Shown here: positions 50,538 through 59,411 of the stretch, piece by piece
Position numbering within the stretch: the first letter of the stretch is position 1
Layout of the letters: each line of letters opens with the position of its first letter
Source: an uncultured Porphyromonadaceae bacterium
GTDB taxonomy: Bacteria > Bacteroidota > Bacteroidia > Bacteroidales > Muribaculaceae
Reading direction: 5' to 3'
DNA: 63,652 nucleotides
NCBI GenBank assembly: GCA_900544305.1
Contig: UQUV01000015.1
Location: forward strand, 1-63,652
Position numbers and translations under genes: made by a program
The notes under the pieces: model-generated
Seen by the model: only the letters and a program-made list of their open reading frames with translations
What the model was told of the DNA's origin: nothing
Databases searched by the model: none

Positions 50538-53500
50538 TTCTTTCGGAAATTTGGTTCGTTTTTCTAACTTTAAACAACATCGTATAAAACAACGGAAGCA
50601 AAATGAGCGTAATCACCGTGCCGACGGCCAATCCCGCCATAATCGTAATCGCCATCGAGCAGTACATCGGGTCGACCACCAAAGGAAGCATACCTACTAT
50701 CGTAGTCAGCGATGCCATCAGCACCGGACGCACTCTCGACACCGTTGCCTCAACGACTGCCTTATAAGGCGAATAATTTTCCTCCCGTATCAGACGATTG
50801 ATTTCATCCAGCAGTATAATCGCATTCTTCACCATCATTCCGATAAGCCCCAGCATGCCAATGATAGCCATGAACGTGAACGGCTGGCGGGACATCAGCA
50901 AGGCCGGCGTAATGCCACAGAACACGAACGGGAAACATATCAGAATCAGGATTACCTGCTTCCAGTTGTTGAACAGCAACAGCAATATGCCGAGAATCAG
51001 GAAAATAGTCAGCGGCACATATTTCATCAGGTTGCCGATAGCATCGCCCTGAACCTCCTGCTCTCCAACCCAACGCATACTGTAGCCGTCGGGCAGCGGG
51101 ATATTTTCTATTTTATCCTTTATCGAAGCCATCACCTTTGCCGGAGTCGCTTCATAGAGTTCCGTATTCGGGTCGCACTCGGCTTCAATTGCCCGTTGAC
51201 CGTTGTAACGCATCACGACTTCCTCTTCCCAGCCTAATCTCACGTCACGGGTGACAGCTCCAAGCGGAACCGAACGGAACATTTTGTCCTGCATTTCCTC
51301 CGCGCTCAAACCTCCTGTTGTGAGTTTCTGCATGTCGCTGTCGCCAACACGCACGTTCATCATGCTCCAGACCGGGATATTGCGTAAATCGGCAATCCGG
51401 CTGCCGTCGGCATTCCGTACCAACAGATTCACCGGCACCAGATTATTACGGTCGTTAATCAGACCGATTGCCAGTCCGTCGGTTGCAGCCTGCAATGCCT
51501 TTCCGACATCACCGCGGGCTATGCCGGCACGCAGTCCGTCGCTCTGCACATATTCAGCCACAAGATTTTTGCCCTTAGCTTTCCAGTTGTTCTGCACAGA
51601 ATACGGGTCAACATACGGACACTGCCTCATAATATCTTCCGCCTGACGGCTCAGATTCCGCAACACGGCCGGATCCGGCCCCCGGAATTCCACTTCGACT
51701 GTATGCGATGTCGATACTGAGAAATTATATTTTCGGATTCGGATATATGCGTCGGGATAAGCTTCACGCAATTGTTTCCTGATTTTGGGAATTTCCTCGA
51801 CCACGGTCTCATAGTCGGCACAATCCACCATCAACTCACCATAGCAGTCACCACCGGAAGTCATAGGCCGGACAAGACAGTAGTAGGCCGGCGCACTACC
51901 CGTACTGACAGCCACCCGTTCGATATTCGGATTCTTCCGGAGCAATGCTCCCATGTCAAGCAGTTCGTCGCGAACTTTATTGGGATCAGTCTGCGAGGGC
52001 ATGTAGCATTCCACAATGAACTGGCGATAGTCAAAATCAGGGAAAAACAGATTCTTCACTTTCGTCATTCCCCAAACTGACAGCAGCAGAGCGGCAAGCG
52101 CAACGGCCAGAGTGGTTTTCTTGTGGTCAATCAGGCGTGCAATGGCATTTCTCACAAACCGGTGCACCGGACTGTTCATCACCGTTGCGGAAGAAGTTTT
52201 CTCTTGTTTGGGCAACCACGATTTGGCACAGACAGGCACCTGCACAAGCGCCAACACCCAACTTGCAAGCAGACTTACACAAAGCACAAGAAACAGGTCG
52301 CGGGCATACTCACCTGCCGAGTCTGGAGAAAGGAATACACACAAGAACGTAGAAGCGGCGATGATGGTCGCCCCCAACAGCGGCATGGCAGTATTCTTTC
52401 CGATACGCGACAAATAGACATCCGGCGGCAATCCACGCTTTTTGTCAATCAGAATGCCGTCCATAATCACAATGGCATTGTCGACAAGCATACCCATTGC
52501 CACAATAAATGCGCCCAAGGAAATGCGCTGGAGCGTTGTGCCGCCCATCAGTAATATCGGGAAGGAAACGGCAATAGTCAGCACCAGACCGAAACCGATA
52601 ATCGCACCGCTACGGAATCCCATTGTAAAGACAAGCACCAGAATGACAATGCCCACCGACTCTATCAGGTTAAGCATAAAAGAATTGATGGCTTCATCCA
52701 CCTTGTCGGGCTGGAAAAATATCTTTTCTACCGCGAATCCTGCCGGCAATGATTTCATCAGTCCGTCGAGACGGGCATCAACGGCTTTTCCCACATCCGG
52801 CACAATGGCATCGGCCTCCATGGCCACACATACGGCCACCGCCGGTTTCCCGTCGACATAAAACGCATTACGCTGCGGTTCAGCCAATTCTCGACGCACA
52901 TCCGCCAAATCGCCCAACTTCACATATTGGCCCGAAGGCATTTTTATCAGCAGGTTGCGGATATCGTTTTCATCCTTCACCACCTCATCGACACGCAGTT
53001 GAATCTTGTCCTGACCATCGAAATATTCGCCCGCAGAAACCTTCTCGCCGGCACTGTTCAAAGCCGACATTATCTGCGTAGGAATCAAACCGTTGCGCGA
53101 AAGTTTCTCCTTCGAAAGTACAACATTGATGACCTCGCTGCGCAAGCCTGCTATGTTGATACGCTTTACGCCTTTGACATCCAGCAATCCCCGACGGATA
53201 TATTCGGCGTATTTCTTCATTTCCGGATAGCTGTAGCCATCGGCAGTTATCGCATAAAAAATGCCGTACACGTCCATCATGTCGTCAATCACCATCGGGT
53301 CATAGCATCCCTGCGGCAGGCTGACCTTGATATCGTTCACCTTGCGACGAAGGAGATCAAAATGCTGTTCCAAATCCTTCTGCTGAACAGTCATCTTGAA
53401 CTCTACGGTAAAGATTCCTGTTCCGTTCTGACATTCCGAACGTACGCACTTCACGTCGGGCAAGGCGCGCAATGCGTCCTCCATTGTCTGTGCCACCTCC

Positions 53501-53682
53501 AACTCTACATCATGTGCATTGGCCCCCGGATAAACCACCACGACCCTTGCCTGCTTGACGGCCACCGCCGGATCTTCGAGTTTCGGCATTTGTACGAATG
53601 CCAGAACACCCGCAATCAATATGCCGACAACAAGCGACCAGAAGAGCGTCGGCCTTCGCATAAAGAAATCCAGTATTTTCAT
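50521..53682 (-). CDS. RND efflux transporter permease (AcrB/HAE-1-like)
   Basis: The 1053-residue inner-membrane pump follows RND architecture: helix 1 (FWSLVVGILIAGVLAF), a porter domain, helices 2-6 with GMLVDNAIVIMDGILID (proton-relay Asp), a second porter domain and helices 7-12 with GLIGMMVKNAIILLDEINRL (Lys of the relay). The relay site reads VDNAIV rather than the VDDAIV of E. coli AcrB. It probably exports drugs or other hydrophobic compounds; the substrate is unknown. The ATG at 53682 overlaps the MFP stop (TGATG). Confidence 0.92.
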   Translation of the reverse strand: MKILDFFMRRPTLFWSLVVGILIAGVLAFVQMPKLEDPAVAVKQARVVVVYPGANAHDVELEVAQTMEDALRALPDVKCVRSECQNGTGIFTVEFKMTVQQKDLEQHFDLLRRKVNDIKVSLPQGCYDPMVIDDMMDVYGIFYAITADGYSYPEMKKYAEYIRRGLLDVKGVKRINIAGLRSEVINVVLSKEKLSRNGLIPTQIMSALNSAGEKVSAGEYFDGQDKIQLRVDEVVKDENDIRNLLIKMPSGQYVKLGDLADVRRELAEPQRNAFYVDGKPAVAVCVAMEADAIVPDVGKAVDARLDGLMKSLPAGFAVEKIFFQPDKVDEAINSFMLNLIESVGIVILVLVFTMGFRSGAIIGFGLVLTIAVSFPILLMGGTTLQRISLGAFIVAMGMLVDNAIVIMDGILIDKKRGLPPDVYLSRIGKNTAMPLLGATIIAASTFLCVFLSPDSAGEYARDLFLVLCVSLLASWVLALVQVPVCAKSWLPKQEKTSSATVMNSPVHRFVRNAIARLIDHKKTTLAVALAALLLSVWGMTKVKNLFFPDFDYRQFIVECYMPSQTDPNKVRDELLDMGALLRKNPNIERVAVSTGSAPAYYCLVRPMTSGGDCYGELMVDCADYETVVEEIPKIRKQLREAYPDAYIRIRKYNFSVSTSHTVEVEFRGPDPAVLRNLSRQAEDIMRQCPYVDPYSVQNNWKAKGKNLVAEYVQSDGLRAGIARGDVGKALQAATDGLAIGLINDRNNLVPVNLLVRNADGSRIADLRNIPVWSMMNVRVGDSDMQKLTTGGLSAEEMQDKMFRSVPLGAVTRDVRLGWEEEVVMRYNGQRAIEAECDPNTELYEATPAKVMASIKDKIENIPLPDGYSMRWVGEQEVQGDAIGNLMKYVPLTIFLILGILLLLFNNWKQVILILICFPFVFCGITPALLMSRQPFTFMAIIGMLGLIGMMVKNAIILLDEINRLIREENYSPYKAVVEATVSRVRPVLMASLTTIVGMLPLVVDPMYCSMAITIMAGLAVGTVITLILLPLFYTMLFKVRKTNQISERNENSL

Positions 53683-54749
53683 CAGATAAGTCCTCCTACA
53701 TTCGTTTCCGACGGTTTATCCAATATTTTCACCTGTTCTTTTTCTTGCAGACAGTTTACTCCGCTACGAACTACACGGTCCGTCACCTTGACACCGGAAC
53801 GAATCTTGACACAACCGTTTTCGTCAATGCCTGACACATCCACCTGGCGTTTCTCCACGACAGTGTCGGGAGTGACTATCCATACAAACGATTTTCCACC
53901 GTCCTCAAACACGGCATGCATCGGCAAACGCACCATGCCGCTGTCGGCCATGACTGATGCTTCCACAGTCACCGCTACATTCATTCCGGCGGTCAGCGAA
54001 GCATCGGGAGCGTCCTTAAATCCAAGCAGCATCCGGTATAGCTGATTATTGTCGGCTTTAGGCGTAATGCTTATCAGTGTCAGTTCTTCCGGCGCGTTTC
54101 CCCCATAGTCGGAAATGCAGGAAAATCCGGAAAGCTGATTCCGCTGCTGATAAAACGACACCGGCACATCCACCGCAATTTCCATCCGACTCACATCGAG
54201 AATCTCAACAAACGGCGTTCCGGCATCCACCATTTCCGAAACGTGAAAGTTGACACTCTGCACATATCCGCTGACCGGAGCCCGCAATTCCGTATATGAC
54301 AATTGGTTTTCCTTTGCTTCCAACTGCACTTTCAACTGCTTCAGCCCCGATACGGCTTTGTCGTAATCATTGCCGGAAATGCTCTTGCTCTCAAACAGTT
54401 GCTTCAACCGGGCCACTTCGCGTTCCATCTGCTCATATTGCAGCCGTGCGGCATCAACGCCCAAGCGGTAGTCCGACTTGTCGAGCACCGCAATCAGTTT
54501 TCCTTTTGCAACATAATCACCCTCTTTCACATATATTCCCGCAATCTGCCCGGCCGTTTTGAACCCTAGACTGATTTCCTGTGATTCCTGCACCACTCCC
54601 GGAAAATGATACTCTCTGATGCTGTTTTGTCCCTGCGGATAAACAATTTCCACATTTCGCCTGAAAGAGACTGAATCGGAAGATGTACACCCATACAAGC
54701 CGGCAGACAGCAGTACTGCATAAATAGTTAATCGATACGTTTTCATCAT
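53682..54749 (-). CDS. RND periplasmic adaptor (membrane fusion protein)
   Basis: The 355-residue lipoprotein (GLYGC, Cys21) has the adaptor layout: FPGVVQESQEISLGFKTAGQIAGIYVKEGDYVAKGKLIAVLD (lipoyl half), a helical hairpin (AARLQYEQMEREVARLKQLFESKSIS), the second lipoyl half (LRAPVSGYVQSVNFHVSE) and a beta-barrel part. It links the RND pump to the TolC-type channel. It is first in the operon; the AraC-type gene is divergent across a 167-bp gap. MM at the start leaves two possible ATGs. Confidence 0.9.
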   Translation of the reverse strand: MMKTYRLTIYAVLLSAGLYGCTSSDSVSFRRNVEIVYPQGQNSIREYHFPGVVQESQEISLGFKTAGQIAGIYVKEGDYVAKGKLIAVLDKSDYRLGVDAARLQYEQMEREVARLKQLFESKSISGNDYDKAVSGLKQLKVQLEAKENQLSYTELRAPVSGYVQSVNFHVSEMVDAGTPFVEILDVSRMEIAVDVPVSFYQQRNQLSGFSCISDYGGNAPEELTLISITPKADNNQLYRMLLGFKDAPDASLTAGMNVAVTVEASVMADSGMVRLPMHAVFEDGGKSFVWIVTPDTVVEKRQVDVSGIDENGCVKIRSGVKVTDRVVRSGVNCLQEKEQVKILDKPSETNVGGLI

Positions 54750-54814
54750 TCAAAAATTTTTCACAAAGGTGAGTCTTTTTACCCGGATAGTTATTTTCGA
54801 ATTTTTCCACAAAA

Positions 54815-54887
54815 TGTCCTAATTCGGACACAATTTATTTTTTTAACATTATTTCCCCACAAATAATAGTCGATAAAGGTACATTTG
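54815..54887. promoter_or_regulatory. possible operator and -7 box in the RND/AraC divergent gap
   Basis: A palindrome TGTCCTAATTCGGACA (54815-54830) lies between the RND operon and the divergent regulator. On the plus strand TACATTTG (54880-54887) fits the -7 box of the regulator gene; no TTG is seen at the right distance. The palindrome is a candidate site for the AraC-type protein. Confidence 0.4.
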
Positions 54888-54916
54888 CACAAATTGAAGA
54901 AACAGACAGGACAAAA

Positions 54917-55831
54917 ATGAAAACGACAAATGAAATACAGGAAATAAATTTATTCGACATTCCGGACAACGAACGGACAATCAATTTCAGAAACTGCTTT
55001 AAAATAACCGACAATTTTAATCTGACAGAATACATCAGTCCTGATTTTGCCATGTCCAGCCCCATGCGGACAGACTTTACCATTCTGCTGTTCTGCAAAA
55101 AAGGAAACCTTACATTCCGGTTAAACCTGAGAGAATTTCAAATGAAAACTCACGACATACTAATCGCACCGGCAAATTCCATCGGGGAGCTCACATCATT
55201 GGAATCCGGATGTGAATTGTTTATGATAGCATTTTCCACTGAGTTTTACAACAGCTTAGACCCTGTTACATATACCGAAATGCTGACCTACGAGAAACTC
55301 TTGAGAAAACAGCCTTTTGTTCATCTGGAAGACAAGGCATTCGCTACAATATATTCATATTATGAACTGATGCGTGAAAAGCTGTGCGACGACACTTTTC
55401 CATTAAAGGAAAAATTCCTGCCCATCTGCCTCAGGCTGCTTTCTTTTGAACTGTTCCACCAAATCTCCAAAAACATGGAAGCGCAGGAACGGGAAGAGAA
55501 ACCCAACCGACAGGAACAGATTTTCAACATGTTTCTGGAATGTCTGAACAACAACTATAAAAAGGAACGGTCGCTTACGTTCTATGCCAATCAGCTTTGT
55601 CTCTCCCCCAAACACATGTCAAGGTGTATTGTTTCGTTCAGCGGTCGACCGGCCACTGAATGGATTCGCAACTATGTCATTCTGGAAGCGAAAGTTCTTT
55701 TACGAACCCGGAAATACACCATACAGCAAATCTGCTACATGCTCAATTTCCCTAACGCTTCCTTTTTCGGAAAATACTTCAAAGAGGCCGTCGGTATTTC
55801 TCCAAAACAATATCAGCAAAACCACATATAA
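54917..55831 (+). CDS. AraC family transcriptional regulator
   Basis: The 304-residue protein has an N-terminal cupin-like sensor part (about 20-170, FTILLFCKKGNLTFRLNLREFQMKTHDILIAPANSIGEL) and a C-terminal AraC/XylS double helix-turn-helix (about 205-300): SLTFYANQLCLSPKHMSRCIVSFSGRPATEWIRN, then YTIQQICYMLNFPNASFFGKYFKEAVGISPKQYQ. It is divergent from the RND operon and is its most likely regulator. The inducer is unknown. Confidence 0.88.
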   Translation: MKTTNEIQEINLFDIPDNERTINFRNCFKITDNFNLTEYISPDFAMSSPMRTDFTILLFCKKGNLTFRLNLREFQMKTHDILIAPANSIGELTSLESGCELFMIAFSTEFYNSLDPVTYTEMLTYEKLLRKQPFVHLEDKAFATIYSYYELMREKLCDDTFPLKEKFLPICLRLLSFELFHQISKNMEAQEREEKPNRQEQIFNMFLECLNNNYKKERSLTFYANQLCLSPKHMSRCIVSFSGRPATEWIRNYVILEAKVLLRTRKYTIQQICYMLNFPNASFFGKYFKEAVGISPKQYQQNHI

Positions 55832-55870
55832 TTGCCCGTTGCATCATTTTCCAAACCGTTAGACAATAAA

Positions 55871-55901
55871 GAAGGCCATTTTCCTCACGAAAACGGCCTT
55901 C
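55871..55901. terminator. hairpin after the AraC gene
   Basis: GAAGGCC (55871-55877) pairs with GGCCTTC (55895-55901), with TTTTC/GAAAA pairing inside. No T-run follows on either strand, so termination is uncertain. Confidence 0.4.
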
Positions 55902-55979
55902 GCACTTCAAACTTAAACTCAATCTTTATCCGGACTGTCTGTCCGGCACATATTTATACAGCTACAATTAATTAAGACC

Positions 55980-56501
55980 TCAGATTAATCTATAATCTTT
56001 TAAAGCCTGCAGAAATATCTCGGCAGAATCACCTTTGAGACAATAGGGCTCAGACATCGGTTCATAAACAAACGACCCATACCTGAATATCTGAGCCATG
56101 GCAAACTTGCCGTCCTTCGACCAAATGACAAGCATAGATACGGTTCCAGCGTCGTTGGCACCGCCAAAACTCGGAACAGAAGCGCCTTCGGGCAGAAAAC
56201 GGGGCAACGCCTTGAACATATCGCTATGAAACGGCACACTCTTTTTTCTGACCGCACTTCCGGTCTCAACATAGGCACGGTAGTGAAGCTTGAACATCAC
56301 AAGCACCAACGACAGAATCACACACAAACATCCTGCAAAAAAACGAAACGCATCGACATTGGAACCCGGTGCAAACTCGGGCATGCTGAACAAATAGCAG
56401 CCAACTGCCAACGAAACGGCAGAAAGGAAAATCATTTTCTTATCAATGCGCTTATTTACATATTCTTGAGGGAAATTTTTCGACAAATCCATTGTTTCCA
56501 T
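55980..56501 (-). CDS. hypothetical membrane protein
   Basis: The 173-residue product has two adjacent hydrophobic helices (about 23-42, MIFLSAVSLAVGCYLFSMP, and 50-70, FRFFAGCLCVILSLVLVMF). A soluble part follows (FKALPRFLPEGASVPSFGGANDAGTVSMLVIWSKDG). No known family is recognised. The gene is isolated between the AraC gene and a second small gene. A GCCGCC/GGCGGC palindrome (56521-56535) sits in its upstream region; no good promoter was found. Confidence 0.5.
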   Translation of the reverse strand: METMDLSKNFPQEYVNKRIDKKMIFLSAVSLAVGCYLFSMPEFAPGSNVDAFRFFAGCLCVILSLVLVMFKLHYRAYVETGSAVRKKSVPFHSDMFKALPRFLPEGASVPSFGGANDAGTVSMLVIWSKDGKFAMAQIFRYGSFVYEPMSEPYCLKGDSAEIFLQALKDYRLI

Positions 56502-56658
56502 AAAATCAAATGTTTTTTCGCCGCCATCGGCGGCAAGGTAAATAAAAAGTTTAATTTAAAATAGAAAGGGTTGTACGGCAGACTGCATCAATGTGGCACA
56601 CCACACTGCTGTCCGTCGAACACGGCGCATGACTATACGCCCTGAAGAAAAATTTCCG

Positions 56659-57063
56659 CTAAATGACTATACGCCGCAACGCTATGACAAAATAGTCGCC
56701 GGGCACTTTCTGAAAATGGCTTGCCAGCAATGCCGGTTCGCCCGTGTAAGCAACTTTCAGCCCTGAAAGGAATTCGGGCTTATAGAAAAATAAACGAAGA
56801 AACACCGTATTGAACCGTCCTGACGCACGCAAAAGACGGCTGGAAATTTCACGGCTGAATGTCACATCGCTGTTGCGCAACGCTACGGGAAGGTCGAAAT
56901 GCCGCCCGTCGTCGCATCCGTCGTTGTCGGAAGTGGCATGCAAAGTGCCTCCGGAAACTTCCACCAGATTCTCCTGACCGCATACGACGTCCGTATCCAC
57001 CTCCTTCATTCCGAAGAAGACCGACAAGGAGAACAACAATATGGTCAGCAACACCTGTTTCAT
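56659..57063 (-). CDS. hypothetical exported protein
   Basis: The 134-residue protein begins with a hydrophobic segment (QVLLTILLFSLSVFFGMKEV) that fits a signal peptide or an anchor. The rest is short and of unknown function, with FNTVFLRLFFYKPEFLSGLKVAY near the end. It is divergent from the arsR gene across a short gap. A clean promoter (57083-57114) supports that it is expressed. Confidence 0.45.
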   Translation of the reverse strand: MKQVLLTILLFSLSVFFGMKEVDTDVVCGQENLVEVSGGTLHATSDNDGCDDGRHFDLPVALRNSDVTFSREISSRLLRASGRFNTVFLRLFFYKPEFLSGLKVAYTGEPALLASHFQKVPGDYFVIALRRIVI

Positions 57064-57082
57064 TATCTGGTTATTTCGCCGC

Positions 57083-57114
57083 CAAATTTAAGGAAACTTT
57101 TTTGCCCGACACAA
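57083..57114 (-). promoter_or_regulatory. promoter of the 56659-57063 gene
   Basis: On the minus strand TAAATTTG (57090-57083) and TTG (57114-57112) are 21 bp apart. The ATG at 57063 lies 19 bp downstream of the box. Confidence 0.55.
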
Positions 57115-57183
57115 TACCCACGGCCACTTTGTGCCCGTTTTTAATAATCATTTGCATACGGCTCAAAAAAACCGCCGGAAAAT

Positions 57184-57214
57184 TTGGAGAAACCGCCTCT
57201 TGTTCATAGTTTTG
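57184..57214 (+). promoter_or_regulatory. promoter of arsR with ArsR half-site
   Basis: TTG (57184-57186) and TAGTTTTG (57207-57214) are 20 bp apart. The box is preceded directly by TTGTTCA (57200-57206), matching the TTGTTCG arm that stands before the same box at 58127-58141. Autoregulation by ArsR is likely. Confidence 0.65.
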
Positions 57215-57236
57215 TAAGTTCACTAAATTATGGACA

Positions 57237-57569
57237 ATGGAAATCAAAAAAGACTACACTGACAATCAGGAACAACTGGCGCGCTTCGCTAAAGCGTTGG
57301 CCCACCCGGCCCGCATCGCGATTCTCCAGTTTCTTGCCTCCCAACAGACTTGCTATTTCGGTGACATCCACGAGGAACTGCCGATTGCCAAGGCCACCGT
57401 TTCGCAGCACCTGAAAGAGCTGAAGGAAGCCGGACTGATTCAAGGCGAAGTCGAAACGCCAAAAGTGCGCTACTGCATCAACCGTGAAACATGGAAGCAA
57501 GCCGGAGAACTGTTCGGTCTGTTTTTCGAAAAAACCGTCTGCAAATCAGGCGGATGCTGCAATAATTAA
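57237..57569 (+). CDS. arsR: ArsR/SmtB family metalloregulator
   Basis: The 110-residue repressor has a winged helix: HPARIAILQFLASQQTCYFGDIHEELPIAKATVSQHLKELKEAGLIQGEVETPKVRYCIN. The recognition helix is AKATVSQHLKEL. The tail CKSGGCCNN supplies three cysteines, and one more lies at TCYFG, so arsenite or a trivalent organoarsenical is a plausible inducer. It heads the arsenic gene set and probably acts on the palindromes around 57200 and 58115-58160. The ATG at 57237 is used; a nearby ATG at 57230 is in another frame. Confidence 0.9.
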   Translation: MEIKKDYTDNQEQLARFAKALAHPARIAILQFLASQQTCYFGDIHEELPIAKATVSQHLKELKEAGLIQGEVETPKVRYCINRETWKQAGELFGLFFEKTVCKSGGCCNN

Positions 57570-57617
57570 TCCAATACCCATACACGAAAATTTATCATAA
57601 CCTAAAATATCAACTAT

Positions 57618-58079
57618 ATGAAAAAGATTTTATTTCTATTCGTAGCATCACTGGCTATGCTCGCCTCCTGCACGAACTCAGGCAATGAAAACAAAACGGA
57701 ACAGACAACTGAACCGGTAGCCGACACAACGGCAGTGACACAAAAGGACTATGTGGAAGTGCTTTATTTCCACGGCGAGAAACGCTGCAACACCTGCCGC
57801 GCCATCGAACGCCTGACAAAGGAATTGCTCGACGAGCAGTTTGCCAACGAACTGAAAACCGGTGCCATCAAGTTCCAGGTAATCAACTTCTCCCTGCCGG
57901 AAAACGAAGCAATGGCAAAGAAGTTTGAAGTTGCCACCCCGTCGCTGTTCCTCATCAAACATCACAACGGTACGGAACAGATTGAAAATCTGACAGGTTT
58001 CGGATTTACCAACGCACTCGGTTCGCCCGATGCATTTAAAGACGGCGTGAAAAAAGACTTGCAGGCCATGCTGAAATAA
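57618..58079 (+). CDS. ArsF-family thioredoxin-fold lipoprotein, copy 1
   Basis: The 153-residue product has a lipoprotein signal (MLASC, Cys19) and a thioredoxin-like domain: VEVLYFHGEKRCNTCRAIERLTKELL with a CNTC redox pair, KFQVINFSLPENEAMAKKFEVATPSLFLIKHHNG. The sequence matches the family called nitrophenyl compound nitroreductase subunit ArsF, which occurs with organoarsenical genes. It is periplasmic. It follows arsR by 48 bp and is paralogous to the gene at 58245. Confidence 0.78.
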   Translation: MKKILFLFVASLAMLASCTNSGNENKTEQTTEPVADTTAVTQKDYVEVLYFHGEKRCNTCRAIERLTKELLDEQFANELKTGAIKFQVINFSLPENEAMAKKFEVATPSLFLIKHHNGTEQIENLTGFGFTNALGSPDAFKDGVKKDLQAMLK

Positions 58080-58110
58080 TGCCGGCATTGCAATGTTTTT
58101 TGAAAAAAAT

Positions 58111-58160
58111 TTGGTAGTCCTGTTATTTGTTCGTAGTTTTGCGAACAAATAACAGGACTA
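58111..58160 (+). promoter_or_regulatory. second ars promoter inside a perfect 19-bp palindrome
   Basis: TTG (58111-58113) and TAGTTTTG (58134-58141) are 20 bp apart. The box is the exact loop of an inverted repeat with 19-nt perfect arms (58115-58133 and 58142-58160). The inner ends read TTGTTCG and CGAACAA. A bound dimer would cover the promoter, and the arrangement fits an ArsR operator. Confidence 0.75.
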
Positions 58161-58201
58161 ACTGTTTATATTGTCCGAGGAGGCAATATTTTTTTAATCC
58201 A

Positions 58202-58232
58202 ATTGTTCGTCATTTTACGAATTACGAACAAT
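58202..58232 (+). promoter_or_regulatory. second TTGTTCG/CGAACAA inverted repeat
   Basis: ATTGTTCGT (58202-58210) and ACGAACAAT (58224-58232) form a 9-bp inverted repeat with a 13-nt spacer. It lies in the leader of the following gene, 42 bp after the first operator, and shares its core. It could be an auxiliary ArsR site. Confidence 0.55.
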
Positions 58233-58244
58233 ATACTTACAACA

Positions 58245-58673
58245 ATGAAACAGCTTTTACTCTTACTCGCCATCTGCCTGACAACGCTCACGGCATGCGC
58301 GCAAAACAAGCCGTCAACGGCCACAAAACAAACCGTCGGCAACTCCGTAGAAGTGCTTTATTTCCACGGCAAACAGCGATGCCCTACCTGTCGTGCCATT
58401 GAAGCGAATACCAAGGCTACGCTCGACAGAGCTTTCGCCAAAGAACTGAAAAACGGCACGATTGTCTACCGCATCATCGACTTTTCCGAACCGGCCAACG
58501 AGAAGATAGCCGCCAAATATGAAGTGGCATGGTCGTCGCTGATACTCGTGAAGCACAGCAACGGAAAAAAACAGGTGACCGACCTCACCCGCTTCGGATT
58601 TGCCAACGCCCGCAAGGCTCCCGCCAATTTCAAGAAAGGACTGGCCGAAGAACTGAACAAACTGCTGAAATAA
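58245..58673 (+). CDS. ArsF-family thioredoxin-fold protein, copy 2
   Basis: The 142-residue protein has a lipoprotein-type signal (LTACAQ). Its thioredoxin-like domain (VEVLYFHGKQRCPTCRAIEANTKATL with CPTC, then IVYRIIDFSEPANEKIAAKYEVAWSSLILVKHSNG) is a clear paralogue of the gene at 57618. The frame is open to 58203, but the ATG at 58245 starts the signal and lies beyond both palindromes. It starts the second transcription unit and is followed by the arsG-type gene after 10 bp. Confidence 0.78.
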   Translation: MKQLLLLLAICLTTLTACAQNKPSTATKQTVGNSVEVLYFHGKQRCPTCRAIEANTKATLDRAFAKELKNGTIVYRIIDFSEPANEKIAAKYEVAWSSLILVKHSNGKKQVTDLTRFGFANARKAPANFKKGLAEELNKLLK

Positions 58674-58683
58674 CCCCGACAAT

Positions 58684-59391
58684 ATGGACTGGCTATACAA
58701 CCTGCTCGACCAGAGCACAGCCCCGGCACTGACTGCATTCCTGCTCGGACTGCTCACGGCCATTTCGCCGTGCCCGCTCGCCACCAACATTGCGGCTATC
58801 GGCTTCATCGGGAAAAACATTGAAAGCAGAAGGCGGATTTTCGCCAACGGTCTGCTCTACACCCTCGGCCGCACACTTGCCTACACGCTGCTGGGCATTC
58901 TTCTGTTGGCCGTGCTGAAAGGCGGCTCCAGCATGTTCGGCATACAAAAGGCCGTGAGCGAATGGGGAGAACTCCTCTTAGGTCCGCTCCTGCTTGTGAT
59001 TGGCCTTTTCATGCTCATAGGCGACAGGCTGAACCTGCCTAAATTCGGATTCAACGGCGATGCAGAAGGACTGGCAAAGAAAGGCGGTTGGGGCGCATTG
59101 CTGATAGGCATCCTCTTCGCCCTTGCCTTCTGCCCCACAAGCGGAGTGTTCTACTTCGGCATGCTGATTCCCATGGCAGCCACCACGACTGCCGGCTACC
59201 TGCTTCCCGCCGTTTTTGCCATCGCTACAGCGCTCCCCGTGCTTGCAGTAGCCTGGATTCTGGCTTTCAGCGCACAGCAGTTGGGAAATTTCTACGGCAA
59301 GGTCCGCAATGTGCAGAAATGGCTGAACCTCATCGTGGGGATTCTGTTCATCGCCATCGGGCTCTACTATTGCTATATCATGTATTTATAA
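58684..59391 (+). CDS. ArsG-family permease (CcdA/DsbD-like)
   Basis: The 235-residue protein has six hydrophobic segments and the CcdA/DsbD pattern: TAFLLGLLTAISPCPLATNIAAIGFI with Cys in SPCPL, and LIGILFALAFCPTSGVFYFGM with Cys in FCPTS. Together these are the paired membrane cysteines. In arsenic loci this family is called ArsG and is proposed to export aromatic arsenicals, but it could instead pass electrons to the periplasmic thioredoxin-like ArsF proteins beside it. Both ideas fit the neighbours. Confidence 0.75.
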   Translation: MDWLYNLLDQSTAPALTAFLLGLLTAISPCPLATNIAAIGFIGKNIESRRRIFANGLLYTLGRTLAYTLLGILLLAVLKGGSSMFGIQKAVSEWGELLLGPLLLVIGLFMLIGDRLNLPKFGFNGDAEGLAKKGGWGALLIGILFALAFCPTSGVFYFGMLIPMAATTTAGYLLPAVFAIATALPVLAVAWILAFSAQQLGNFYGKVRNVQKWLNLIVGILFIAIGLYYCYIMYL

Positions 59392-59411
59392 CCAATAATA
59401 TCAACGGAATT

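Noticed and set aside
49011..50567. 518-residue open frame on the plus strand
   Set aside because: It lies antisense to the TolC-type gene, whose protein has clear family motifs; the composition of the antisense product is typical of a shadow frame.
52927..54045. 372-residue plus-strand open frame
   Set aside because: It is antisense to the RND permease and adaptor genes, and no domain can be seen in it.
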